Of a stretch of DNA of 64,000 nucleotides, positions 36,901 to 48,585 are shown piece by piece. The notes beneath the pieces are model-generated. The model was not told the DNA's origin, made no database searches, and worked only from the letters and a program-made list of their open reading frames with translations. The position numbers and the translations under genes were made by a program. Within the stretch, counting starts at the first letter, position 1. Every line of letters starts with the position of its first letter. The stretch is from Opisthorchis felineus (Eukaryota; Platyhelminthes; Trematoda; Opisthorchiida; Opisthorchiidae), in assembly GCA_004794785.1 (NCBI GenBank), contig SJOL01009519.1:144239-208238 (forward strand). Direction: 5' to 3'.

Positions 36901-39153
36901 TTACGTACTTTCCTAATAAGCTCACCGCGAGATAGCAGTGTTGGTGTGTCCATACTTGGTTTCATTAAATCTAGTTCATCAAGCTAAAGAGTTATGTGCA
37001 AAACGTCTTTTCTACTCCTAAAAAGAAACCGTTGATATCATATGGCACTTGATAAAATGCTTATTACCCTGCAATGTTGAAACAGGATTTGTTTCATTTT
37101 CAAGTCTACAGGATTTATAGACTTATGCATGAACAACGGTATGTACGAATAACGGTCGCCGTAAATCAGAGCGAACTGAACACATTCCAACATAACCGGT
37201 TCAGTGGATCGCGGTTGGCTCCTCGTGATCTCGCTGCCTCCTGAGCAGAATAGGATTTGTATACTTCCGGAGTGGTACCAATATAAGTCCACATACGACC
37301 TTCCATCAAGATGAAGAAATTCCTGTAGCTCCCTTATCTTTGACCAGCAAGCAATTCGTATGACAACCAAAAATACCAACAAAACTAAGCAGCTTTTGGG
37401 CGCCAAACGTCAGTAGAAGTTTCCATCTTCAGACAAATCGGTTTAAAAATTATGTATATATATATATAATTTATTGGCATTCTAACTCAGCCTAAATCTG
37501 CACACCATCGCAGCCTATCTCACTGTTGTGTTTGGGGTTCTCTGAGAAAATAAGCAGCTTCATGTCCAGAGATTTTGTTGATGGAAACTCTCACGTTTAT
37601 AAACCCGTACCCCTGAACAAATTTCAACCGGAGACTCGAGTTCTGTCGTCTTCGAATTCAACAGTCTTAATAAGTTTAGAAGTAGAAATGGAAATTGCTT
37701 TTCCGCAAACTTCTATTATGCCAGAACCGGCGTGATAATTAAGACAGGTCTACTCTTAGTTGGAAAAACATCGGAAAATACCGGTGCTCCACAGGCGTAC
37801 AACTAAATCAATTTGTATGCATAAAGCTTTCTAATGGAAAGAAGGAAACAGTGAGGCGTAGAGAAAGGGACATTTGGTTAGCCTACAACAAACGTGTGAC
37901 GCGCCTGCACCTCCAACACTCAGTGAGACAGTCTCGATAGAAATTGACAGCATAAAAGCCACCAACACTGGTTAGCCGCGATATCATTCATTGTCTGCAG
38001 CCAAACACGGGACGATCCAGTGGAACCCATCCCGGAAGGCGAAAACACCAACAACGTTCAAACTTTTCCTAACGTTCTTCATTCCCTTCTGCCACGTCAA
38101 GCTCTGTCCAGTCTAGGTTTCCTACACTCCGAATGGGGCGCAGAAAACAACGCTCATCTCGGCAAGCGGTAATTTGGCATGTACAACACGTGGCCCAGGC
38201 AACTTAGATTGCAATACTGGATGGATTTTTTGAGTGAAGTTCCTTCTGTTCCACGAAAGACCCGTTGCCTTATCATTCCGTTGCAAATTCGTTGGTCCAA
38301 TCCAACTTCAGTAAATTCTCCGCGTTCTCATATGCATACAAATTTTTCACTGTGCGTTGGGGAAATCAGTCGTCTTCTGTGATTAAAAAAGTATTGGAGG
38401 CTCAGCTAAATGTATCGGCCTTAGGAAGGCATTTAAAAATTATAGAGCCTGTGTAGCATGAAAAACCACGAAGAAATACGGTGGAGATATTCGGAACCCA
38501 TGACAAATAGACATTAACCCAGGAACTTAGGACTACTCAGCATCGACTGTGATATTTGTTTCTGTTGAGTTACTCTTGGATATGAGAAATTGTTTTTACA
38601 GGAAAGTGGGTCCTATTAGGCGCTTTATGATTAAAGATAAACAATCCTCTAAGTTTTGCATACGCTTTGCAACAAGAATAAACCCGCAGGCATCTTGTTC
38701 TTACTTCGGAAAGCAGTGTGGCATCACACTGGCTTCAAAGGATTATAGATGGTTCTCATGACCTAAAAGACGACTGCGGGCCTGCGGTCCCAAATAAAGT
38801 TGCTGTGATCACAGTGTGTTAACTGATGTGCATTGCACTCTGGAAGACGACTAATGATAAGAAAATTATATATATGCTTGATAATGGAATCGTTTGCACA
38901 AACAACTCCGGTTAATCGCTATTAAATCTACAAAATTTAGAGTAATATTTTATCAATAATTTTTGTGACTTCTGAGAGCAATCTGGCATCCACCTGCGGT
39001 TTTGAAAGATCAACAGAAATAAGGGGAAGGCGGGTCTCTATTCTGTGGTACTCATTTCACTGAAAAATTTACTGCATGTTTAAGAACCAAGATAAATGAT
39101 AAGGTGGTTTTTGAAATCAGTTTTCAGTTTGCCTTCGTGGGTGCACGAAGTCA
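33943..39153. other. Gene-less stretch of about 5 kb
   Basis: No gene is supported. A (TA)n patch lies at 37449-37475. Slightly GC-richer sequence at 35.8-36.0 kb and 38.0-38.2 kb has no partner in the window. Open frames such as 37038-37406 (-) are within chance expectation. Confidence 0.4.
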
Positions 39154-39450
39154 TGGTGTAACGGTAGATGCTACTGATGAGGCTTGCGAGGCATGCCGCC
39201 TTGATCTAATGGAAGGTGAGATTTATTACGGAATTTGTGGAACTACTTTGCAGTTTTCGCTTGCAATGCATGATAGTCACTGAATATCCAGGAGAGTTCA
39301 AGAAGACGCGTTCAAGAAGAAGACGGATATTCCGTTTTTTAAAACAAAGTGCAAATGAGAGTTTGACTTTACCGTCCAGTGGTCTGTAACTGTTTAGTTG
39401 GCGTTTTTCTAATAAACAACTCTGCAGCGAAGGGCTTTCCTCCTTATAAT
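39154..39450 (-). repeat. Repeat family C copy 3
   Basis: It is the reverse complement of the 24310-24612 copy over about 300 bp, with small indels. Shared blocks include AGAGTTCAAGAAGACGCG, TTTATTACGGAATTTGTGGAAC and GAGAGTTTGACTTTACCG. Of the three copies, this one and copy 1 are the most alike. Confidence 0.7.
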
Positions 39451-39838
39451 GGTAGTGGGATTTATCATGAAAGCTTGCATAAACGACGTGCTTTTGGTCA
39501 TTCAGCATCGAAAGTCAAACATAGATTGCACCAAAACGATACAGTATTTGAAACATCGGGGATTATTTTTTCCTATCATAGCAGCATCGACGTAGAGTAC
39601 GCATGTTGTGCTTAAATATCCAATGAAACAAGTCTTCTTTTTTCCTCGTAACGTGTCTTCCTGAAAATTTTTGAAGCACTTTCTTGTCAGTCAGTTATTC
39701 TCACTTCATGCCTTATAGTTTTCCTATCTGAGGGTTCGTAGAAGTCAAAATTTTCTTGGTTCCCCTCAAGAGTTTTCAGCTTGAAATGGAATTAGTTGGT
39801 GTGACGCAACAACATTTATTAAAGAAACATACACACTC

Positions 39839-40285
39839 GTGTCTCTGATTGGTGAACACTTTGATCAGTTGTCAATTTGTACCCTAGAGTTACACGTCCC
39901 GAACTACCACAGCAGAACTTCCTCAAATAGTTACTCTCTTAATTCGTCATTCGAACGTGATTTGTTGCACACCGAATTGTGGGACAATGTTATCCCCAGT
40001 AGACGTCCAGTTGGTAAGCTCAATATGTTTATTACAGGGCATCTTCATGCCAAAAGAAGCAACTGGAATGTAAGATGGATTACTCGCTTCGTAGACAAGA
40101 CCGTTATTAGCCATCACTCTGAGATGCTTCGGGTGAACAAACATTCATACTTGTGGCTACACCCACCACCTCAACGCCACACGGCGAATGCTATTCTCCT
40201 TGTGCGCGTGAGTTTTGAGTGCAATATGACACAGCTTAACCAAGCTCCCAAGCATATCTTTTTAGGATACCATTCACTGCCTTGA
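39839..40285 (+). pseudogene. Possible non-LTR endonuclease remnant (weak)
   Basis: This is the longest open frame outside the gypsy element (148 codons, GTG start as given, so a real start is not shown). Around 40030-40080 it reads FITGHLHAKRSNWN, which recalls the GDFNAKHxxWN block of jockey/CR1-type apurinic endonucleases with the catalytic Asp and Asn replaced. A following PP...TANAILLV stretch sits where PDxLDLV is expected. Chance gives a few frames this long in 64 kb, and a minus-strand frame overlaps, so this is tentative. Confidence 0.2.
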
Positions 40286-43200
40286 GTAACAGTCTGATGC
40301 TTCAGTTGGGCGCTTCGGGCCAAATGAAGGTGTAGAAAGTGTGATGAGAGCAAAGATGAGGACTTTGTTAGTTGCCGAAACACATAGCGAAAAGTGAGAG
40401 AAAGTCTGTTGTAGTTAAATGATGGAAGCCCGCTACTTCATTGGAATGTGCTTCCAACCGAGAATAAGTGGTGTCGCCGATACTGCATGCCAAAGTTACC
40501 GACCAAACCTCGTCATTGGATGAATAACAGCATTTCGTTTTTGGGATTCAGGGCGTTTCCCAGGTAGCTTTCTGTGCGCCAGTTGTTCTCGCAACATTCG
40601 GAAAAGTGAGCTGACCAGGACTCACTACAATGTTTAGTAAGTTTTCGTTCAGGACTTGGAATATTGCCCTTGTACGTGCCTTTATCGTTCACCTAATCCA
40701 TAAGCTTTACCGAAGCGTGCTGTAGGAGTCGACCAAAGTCGGACTCCCTGAGCTACTAGGCCCCCTTAAGAATCGCGATGGGGAGCGACCACACAAGAGC
40801 ATCCTAAACACCGTCTCTGACCAACGGTCTGACTTTAGTCTGACGCCTCGGTTACTGAAGGAGAATGCTGGAAATGTGGAATGACCTTCTTCACGTTAGG
40901 GACGGTTGTGTTCACGAATAGATGTGTGTAACGAATAGATGTTGACAAAACACTTATTATTTCCGTATGGGAATCTGTAGTGAACTGACTGCACATTGGC
41001 CTTTTGTAAAGTAAAAAGAATGCGTTGATCAGTATTCACTGCAAATCTGGCTTGTCCTAATTCTAAGCTTTATTCCGTAAAGTCTGATTAAGCCCCGATA
41101 GTAACTCATGCAAACACTCAGCTGGGACCGATGAATCACCGATAGCTCATAATATATTTCGCAAGTGAAAGCAATACACATCGGCATCATAAAAGTATTT
41201 TATCAGTCAAATGGTGAAGCCAAATCAGATCGTTCACAATCCGTTCACAGCGTCGCTGTATTTATTTCTATTCACCAGTGTTCATCTTTACTTAAAATGC
41301 TCTCGAATATTACTTGACTTAAGCACAGTCAAATCCCTAGACCTGCATTTCCGCAAGCACGTTCGGAATCTGTGCGGGCATCAGCTCCTCGTGTGTATGT
41401 GTGGAAAGCGTACGACACTGACACCAAAACCACTGAGGCCAGTTCACCCATTGGGGTAGAGCGCGATCTTGTGTGAATGTTCATGCAGACCAAGGTCAAG
41501 CGGAATTGTCTGTTGCCTTCAGGGGGTCGTTGGTCGTTTTGTCGTAGATCTACATACCTGGAGAAGAAATCAAAGTGAACTGAATGAATGTCGTCAGACG
41601 GTGATTTGTTTCACAAATTAATTGATATTCACCCACTAACATAACTCAAAATAACTCAGTTTACTCTCCGAGTTTATGCGTCAAATATTTTCGTCTTCCT
41701 TGGCCTGTTATTTGCTAATGGTGATTTCATGGAGATGCGCAGCCGTCGAAAAAATTCCCCATTTCTCATTTGTGTTTATCAAGCTAGCCTGTTTGACGGT
41801 GACTGGATATAAACACCAGAAAATGACTGACGTCATTCGGCTAAAACTCGAAATCTGAAAGTAGTTTCATTTGACCACAACAAGGTTAGGTGCGCCACTG
41901 TAAGTAGTTTGGCGGGTCTTATTTTTCTTGTAAAGGAAACAGAAATGGGTTTCAGTTTTGGTAAAACGACCACTTTCTATAACTACATGCCGAGTTGCAC
42001 TGAACCAGTTTTCATCTGCAGGCTGTCATTCTGTAGCCCACTTTAATAGATTTATCGACAGCTAATGATCACTGCTAATAGTCAAAATGGAATGAATGTC
42101 TGACATGATCTTGGAGATGCGTACAATGTCAAACGGCTCGAGCTTGCGTAGTGCTATGGATAGGTCGTCTTTAAAGTGGTCAGACAAGTATCCGATTGTC
42201 CCTAATCCCTGTGGGTCAAAGTGGGTCTGGGTCGTGCTGGAGACAATATTGGCGGAACAAAAGCTCTATGAAGTGGTGTTTCACTCGTCTACGGGCTTAT
42301 TAGAATTAGTACATGTACGGATACCTTAGAGCAAACTGGGCAAAATTAATTAATCATGAGGGGTTACTCAGTCCTACTGTCAGCCAATCCACATCGGCAT
42401 CCACAATGGGCTGAACTTGTTACCCAGATGAAATCTTTGAGACGGTGACAACCTGATAAATCAACTGGTTGAACTACTCCGCCGGTTCAGCCACCTTTGC
42501 CTCCTGGTGAGAACTCCACAGGAGGGCGATATGAATACACACTCTTCAACACCGCGACCTATTTTGCGGAACTGTACCTATTTGTCCTTTGTAAACGTTT
42601 TCACCGGTTTTGCAGAACAAGTTGGACAATGCTGAACGTGATTTGTTCCTCTACAGAACGCAGGAACAGTACCCACAAATAATGATTTGATCACATGAAG
42701 TTCGTCAATAAATAGGTGGGACGAATTAACTGAAGTCGTTCAAAGGGTGAGTGCTCCAGTAGTCAACACTGTGAATGTGCATAAGCTTGACCACGGCTTT
42801 ACCCCCAAGACTAAACAGCTCGCGTTGATAAGCTTCTCTAGACTGTATTGATATTTATGACAGGTGTTGGACGTCTCCTCGCCCTTCTAAACTATTCACC
42901 ATAAACGAGTCACGTAGGCCACGAGACATCAGGATTCACATGCAGGTGGTGTGTACGCTCTTGCAGAGTTTCGAACTCATAACCGTATTCGTATATCGTA
43001 AATTACGTCCTCATCAAACTTCGTAGGCAGTCTTCTCCCGTTGTAGTGATCGCTGCATACCGGGGCGGGTCTAACATGTTATTCAGTCGATATGTCTAAC
43101 TCCGGGCTACTTCCTGCTTTACAATCGTTCCGTCCACCTGCCCCTTGCCATTTAGGGTCCTCTGACGACAAGACAACAAATAGCTGTGGCCTTAAGTATA

Positions 43201-44555
43201 AGAAGAATGCCACTACTGTCTGGAATGAGCGTTTCTTCTTCAATCTTCCGCACAGAGCTACAACCTGAGCTCAGATTTCTAGAAAAACTGGCAATCCTCA
43301 CAGTCTCCCTGGGCTTTTATCGCTCCAATTAAATACTTCCCATCTTCGCCATGGCATTATTTTATTTCAAATGCAGATGTTGCAGTATTCTCAAACACCG
43401 GATCCTCCTGAATGCAGTTTCAAGTGTTATCTTCATGTTAGGTTTTGGGATTCCTTTATCCCCTCATCGTTTACTCCAGAATTTGCTCGCAATCACAACC
43501 ATGCAATTTCTGGGATAGATGGACAAATATGACATCCGGCGAGGTGTGATCATGGAGGAAGCCTTATTTGGTCAGGGAAGGTCGGTATTTACAGGTTAAA
43601 CTATCAATGAGTAAAACGTTAAGCAGGTTATCAGTTTTGGATTAGTTAACTTAAACGGCCTGGAGGCAGTTCGTTTGATTACTCGTGACACTGCTAGCAC
43701 ATTTTTTTTATAGTTAAATCCACTTTCATGCGAAGCTATTTAGCTATTTAGCTATTTAGTTTCATTCTTAAAGGTCTACGTAGTTTGTGGTCAAACAATT
43801 TTCTGCTTCACTAGTATCATATATGTTTTCTGAAACAGTCACTTTTGATTCCATCCAGTGACTTCCACTCTTGTGAAGCCCGATATTGCCCCCAAACAAC
43901 GAAACTTTTCCCCACCAAATAGCATGCATCGAACGAGACGTATTATCACCATTATTTGTGAAGCCGGCTTACGGCCACTCTATAGCATTTAGATGAAATT
44001 ATAACGTTCTCAAGATAGTGAGATTAAATTTTTCAAATGGCGCTAGCAATAAATCTCAAAGCAGAGGCAAAGGGATGATAACTTATAACTAGTGTGACAC
44101 TATCTGGATAAAAATCGCACCTACCGGATGTGAATCGGTTTGATTTGGGCAATGGATGAATGTGATTTTGATGGATGGTATACATCTGCATCACAATCGG
44201 GGAGGGGGGTGACTTATTGGGGCGGTTTCCGAAAGCTTGTAACTAACGCAACACTTGCCCGTCTCGCGCTTAGTCCAACCTCGTTTGATGCAATCTACTC
44301 TTTAAAGTGCGCTAGTACAAAGCATTGACGAATGAGGCGATGTGATGAATAGGAAGGTTTACCTCTTTGAACTGTCTCCGTACAATAAGCGGTCGACATT
44401 CCAGACCACCATTGCCGACCAGCTGTTGGCGGAAATTGTCCTAGTTTTGTGTCAGAGGAATATCGTATATTTCTAACACAAAATTAATCCAAATGATCTG
44501 GAATTTTAGCATACATATTTTAGGCTAGCTTAAACCCTCACCGTTTCTGTTGCAG
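40286..44555. other. Gene-less stretch of about 4 kb
   Basis: Small hairpins occur at 40728-40750 (GGAGTCGAC...GTCGGACTCC) and 42501-42525 (CCTCCTG...CAGGAGG). Three tandem AGCTATTT units lie at 43735-43758. No gene or dispersed repeat was recognised. Confidence 0.4.
43735..43760. repeat. 8-bp tandem repeat, three units
   Basis: AGCTATTT is repeated three times in direct tandem, ending in AG. Too short to class further. Confidence 0.85.
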
Positions 44556-44630
44556 ACAATGGAGACTAGCCAGTTGAAAATCCACAACGCTCAGACAGGT
44601 TCTAGTTCCGAAGATTCAGTTGCCGAGATG
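44556..44630 (+). CDS. Candidate exon 1 of a two-exon model, unknown
   Basis: A good acceptor (CCGTTTCTGTTGCAG, ending 44555) opens at phase 0 with ACA-ATG. The peptide, METSQLKIHNAQTGSSSEDS and on, is polar and typical of a regulatory linker. A fair donor ATG|GTTAAG at 44630/44631 also ends at phase 0. The next candidate exon begins 85 nt later in another frame, consistent with a short intron. The unspliced frame continues to a stop at about 44804. No family was recognised. Confidence 0.25.
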
Positions 44631-44715
44631 GTTAAGAGAATGCTATGGCTGCCACGCCATTACCCATTACGAAAGATGTTGTTCCTAATGGCTTTTGGCG
44701 GTGCGCGATCCTCAG

Positions 44716-44853
44716 TTGCCCACCATTCCCTTAAACCGTCCAACCGAAAGGGATCGTGCAAGAACAGTATCTCTACAACCTCGTTTTGGGACAGACATGT
44801 GTGAGCGTTTTCCTGGAATATTAAATAACGCAAAACCGTTTAATTCAGATCAG
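44716..44853 (+). CDS. Candidate exon 2 of a two-exon model, unknown
   Basis: It is 46 codons, phase 0 at both ends, from GATCCTCAG|TTG to GATCAG|GTGCGG (a good donor). The peptide starts LPTIPLNRPTERDRARTVSL and ends AKPFNSDQ, an RxRxxS-type basic, Ser/Pro-bearing stretch. The acceptor has a poor pyrimidine tract, which weakens the model. It joins in frame with 44556-44630. Function unknown. Confidence 0.25.
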
Positions 44854-46120
44854 GTGCGGAAATATCATACTAGTTTACAAAGTGGTTGCATGCCCTGTTG
44901 GCAACTAAACCCTCCTGCGACGCTCAAAATCTAACCTACATCAGCGCTTGTGTGTTGTGATCATCAGAATCACCATCCTGAAAGAGAATGCAGTACAGCC
45001 ATTGATAAATATTGGAATGTAACTGCAGAAAAACAGTGAAGAAAGAATGCTCTTTCGAAGGATGAAAAGAAAAACGAAAGATGAGAAATTAGTACAAAAC
45101 ACTTCATGATCTCATGAACTACGTGCAAGGACGAAGTACCCAAAAGGTTAAACAGCAATTAAAAAACGTCTGAGCGTCGCGTCGACGTACGGCGGTGTCG
45201 GGGGCATTGACCCAGAATCATTCGTGCACCCAAATCGAAACAAGTCTGGCTCATAATCACGAACCACTTCTGCCTTGGCAGTCGTGCTGTGAAGCAAAAA
45301 CATGTTCATTATTGGGGTCGGTTAGGAGCCATCACCTGTGGGATTCTTAACCACGTTCAAGGAGATTCATGCAAACCGTAGTGAGAACACTGACTTCTTA
45401 TGAAGCATACCAGTCAGACGGCTGTTAAGTGACATCTGTTAGACCGGGGGCGGTCGAGCTCAAAACCGGCTCAGCAGCATCCGCTCTCACAGCTGTAGTT
45501 GATGCCAACCGTCGGTAAAACAGCATACGTTGGTAAACAGCAGCATCTAGAACGCCAACCTAGTTACACGGAAGTTTTACAGTCAAAGACAGGAGAAAAG
45601 AGTTTAAAGAGTGGAAACAGGTCTGGATACCTGACTGATAAGCCCATGGCCATCATCCATTTATGAAACTCTATTAAGTGGAGTAGTATAAGAATCAAGG
45701 GATATGAGATAAGGAGGGTAATTGGTGTCATCAGTCGCTTGTTTTCACTCATCCGTCTTGCTGTGAGCAGAAAATAAGGCGACCCACCCGATGTCACCAC
45801 CTGGTGGCCACTGTGATGTAAAAGTAGACAAGTTTCTACATTTCACGCCGTCCAGCTTTATAACATTTGACAGAGTGGTGTTTGAACGTCGGATGGCGTG
45901 ATTGACCGCCAAACCACGATATGCTCCATGGTTGCACTGGAATAATTAGGATCTGTATGTCTCCGAAATGCAGACTACAGAGTTGTGAGTGTAATCCCCG
46001 CAAGCAGGAATCCGAGTCACTAAAAAAGGCTCCTTGCCCACTACCCTTCACAGGCTAGCTTTATCTAACAGAATTATAGTTGAGAGCACGAATTGCCGCT
46101 GGCGTATCCCGTGTCAGTTG
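44854..46120. other. Gene-less, locally GC-rich stretch
   Basis: 45.17-46.1 kb is richer in G+C and CpG (for example CGTCGCGTCGACGTACGG near 45175) than its surroundings. This suggests a younger insertion or repeat, but it has no second copy in the window and no coding motif. Confidence 0.35.
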
Positions 46121-46180
46121 TACGGCAGTGAAGCATCGGTGTCGAACACTGATGACATGCTGTCGATGATGATGATGATG
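46121..46180 (-). repeat. Repeat family G copy 2 with (GAT)n
   Basis: Its reverse complement matches 28501-28560 with only a few differences. A (GATGAT)n run at 46165-46180 forms the edge. Confidence 0.7.
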
Positions 46181-46928
46181 TGTCTGTTGCTGTGATACTC
46201 CTGGAACAGCTTTTCCTTATCCAGGAGCTGGCCAAATTGACAAGTGACAAAGTAAAGACTGAAAAATTTTACAAAGTTGGGAAAACAGAGATGATTGGTG
46301 AAGTTGGACTATCATTCCTCTAATTTCTGGATAAAACATACTTACCAGATCTGTTTGTGTTGCAGCAACAGTTGATTATGAGCTTGGCAAATAAGATGCC
46401 CATACATGGCAATCACGGGAGATTTCAGTAGAACTGGATCAGTAGCGCACAATGGGAATCATATCAGGCAGATGCTTTGGACATCGGTCACGCAGCTCAC
46501 TTTCGCTCACTGGTTTGAAAAAATTCTCTTATTCTAGCTGCTATTTTAGTTAAAACTGACCCTCGCCAAACCTGGATAGTCACTATGTCCAAGGTAATCT
46601 GCTACTTTTCGATATATTGAAATGATTATTATTAATCATGTGCGTAAGGTGAAGACTTGGCACGAAGTTATTTTGTAAAGAAAATCGTCATCATAAGTTG
46701 TTTTCCAGTGTTTTCGCTTCACAGTCCACACAGTGTGTCTCATTCAGTTGATACGTTTTTTATATAGCTAATAATCTTTTTTAGAAAACTAAACTAAACT
46801 CTTTATCATGCTTTCCATGGATGGTGTTAGTCCGGGTTATGTAGAGACATTTGGTGGATTCGTTCCTCTGAGCTTGTAATATTGTAACAGGATTACACAG
46901 AACACCATAATCTTAGATTTTGTTTCAG
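46181..46928. other. Gene-less stretch
   Basis: Nothing recognised. Confidence 0.4.
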
Positions 46929-47071
46929 TTATAGCCGTTTACGTCTTTGCGTGTCCCCATAAAGCCCTGGCTTCCAACGGTTATAAATTCATTGACAAAG
47001 CTCTTTGCGTGAAATCACCGGATTGGTTAATTTACAGTTTGCACACAGCAAACAACATCATATACTCTTAG
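46929..47071 (+). CDS. Candidate exon, BRCT-like C-terminal half (weak)
   Basis: A strong acceptor (TTAGATTTTGTTTCAG, ending 46928) is followed by an open frame to TAG at 47069. The peptide contains FIDKALCVKSPDWLIYSL. The order of a hydrophobic strand, then V-x-S/T-P-x-W-L and S/C-L matches the last part of BRCT phosphopeptide-binding domains, where that Trp is the most conserved residue. A hydrophobic strand (IAVYVFA) lies about 27 residues before the Trp, also as expected. No clear donor lies before the stop, and no exon with the first half of a BRCT was found, so this may be a fragment or chance. Confidence 0.22.
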
Positions 47072-47911
47072 GATTACGTCTGTGTTACTATCCTCCTCGT
47101 CTGTCGTTAAATTATTTATGGTTTAAAAACCCGAAAGGAAATTCCAACATAATTTATCGAGCATTGATCGTTTTGCCACCTGAGAGATATTGTCGTTACA
47201 CTCAAAGTAATTCAAAAGCAATAGTAGGCAGTAGGCTGACTGCCAAACAAGACGCTGTATAACTCCTTCTCTGGTGGTGGTAGTTTCATGATGGAAATCA
47301 CATGGCGTTTGTAGTTTTGAAAAGAATGGAAAGGAGGGGCCACTCATTGTAATTCGACAGTCGTCTAGCACCAGTCGAGCTTCCGAGTACGCTTACAAGT
47401 CAGCAAAGCGCCTAGCCCTTTTTGTAAACAGTGCCGAATTTCTCCCGTATAAGCTAGTAGAAAATGTTACCTTTCAGAATGCACTCTGACTCACAATTGC
47501 GGTAAACTCTGACACCCTCCGTGGATGAAACGTAGACAGTCAGTTCCTCATGGAGGCCTCATGATTGAGAGTCCATAACAATACACAACGGGGTTGTTGT
47601 GAGTCTGCTGCTGTGTGGACTAACTACAGTTGTCACTCACCAAAGACACAATCACAGTCACTTCTTACTGTGAAGCGTTGTGATACAGTGATACCAGCAC
47701 GAAGTCGAAATGTATAAGTAAGATACCTTCATTCACCGCTAGAACGTGCAGTCAGAACTCAAAGATTGCTGTCAGCCTTAAAATTAACGCCGATTTACTC
47801 AAAGAAATTCAGATAATAATCGCAAGTAACACGACTGCCCTGTTATTCACGATAGACCATATTGAACCAAGGATATTTCATTGGGTGGTTTGCTTGCATT
47901 GTGAAAGTTAG
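47072..47911. other. Gene-less stretch
   Basis: Nothing recognised. The frames seen on both strands at 47.0-47.4 kb lack motifs. Confidence 0.4.
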
Positions 47912-48120
47912 GAATCCACACCAACGCCTGCGAAGCTTTGGAGGTCGGTGTTATTGGTAACGACAAATTAATCACAGCGGTAACCGAAACAATCCAGTGT
48001 ATAGTGAGTGAAGCTTTGCTGTCTTGCGACCCCAAAATCAAGCACCCAACCTACATGGAAGCTGCTTTACTAAGAACGTGCTTGCATATTTCACAACCAC
48101 GTGACTATAGTAATCGATAA
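47912..48120 (+). CDS. Candidate 3' exon, helical unknown protein
   Basis: From an acceptor GTGAAAGTTAG (ending 47911) the frame stays open for 69 codons to TAA at 48118. It enters with two bases of a split codon. The peptide (IHTNACEALEVGVIGNDKL, then a long amphipathic stretch, ALLRTCLHIS) suggests HEAT-type paired helices. It lies on the same strand as the candidate exons at 44.6 and 46.9 kb, so they could form one gene, but no link is shown. The acceptor tract is weak and a minus frame overlaps. Confidence 0.22.
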
Positions 48121-48354
48121 TAACATCTAATAAGCTTCCGCACCATCACAACTTTTGCTTTTGTGCTTCCAAGCGGTGTATTGCCGGATTTTCGTTGAGG
48201 CTGTGTAAAATAACCCCTAGAAGATTCCGATGTTATGGCAAAAACGTATCACAAATTTCTGTGCCGTTGGCTGATTCTGATTGACAATCTTGGAGAGTGG
48301 TAGGGAACAAGCTCAATGTCATTCCAGATTTTAAGACTAAAGAAGCCAGCTGAA

Positions 48355-48585
48355 CTACCAAAATTTGTCATTTGTATCAGTGTCAACCAGGGAGTGTTTT
48401 GCGAAGGAAAGGTTTTCACATCGAAAGACGTGTTGTTCATTCAGGATCACTGCGCTCAGTGTTCCCCAGTCTCCCACCAAATTTTTCAATTTGTCCATCT
48501 TTCCCAAAACTGTCAACAATTTCTCTGCTATGGTTTTAACACTTTTAGAGTTTCTCAACGCCCAATGCGAATTGATGACGACACC
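48355..48585 (-). CDS. Candidate terminal exon, unknown protein
   Basis: On the minus strand a long pyrimidine tract and acceptor (CTCCTCTTCTGTTGTTCACTGACAG) open 76 codons at phase 0, ending with TAG. The peptide has a Lys/Leu-rich helical part (SVKTIAEKLLTVLGKMDKLK) and a polar C-terminus. This is one of the better acceptors in the window. No upstream exon or domain was identified, and two plus-strand frames cover the same bases. Confidence 0.27.
   Translation of the reverse strand, partial: GVVINSHWALRNSKSVKTIAEKLLTVLGKMDKLKNLVGDWGTLSAVILNEQHVFRCENLSFAKHSLVDTDTNDKFW

Noticed and set aside
39165..39205. Hammerhead core in repeat family C (CTGATGAG at about 39174)
   Set aside because: No stem II followed by GAAAC. 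The third family C copy lacks the CTGATGAG box, and in copy 1 the bases after it do not fit a ribozyme.
44550..44804. Single 84-codon frame as one unspliced exon
   Set aside because: The protein-like character shifts to another frame after about 44690, and a phase-compatible short intron explains this better, though still weakly.
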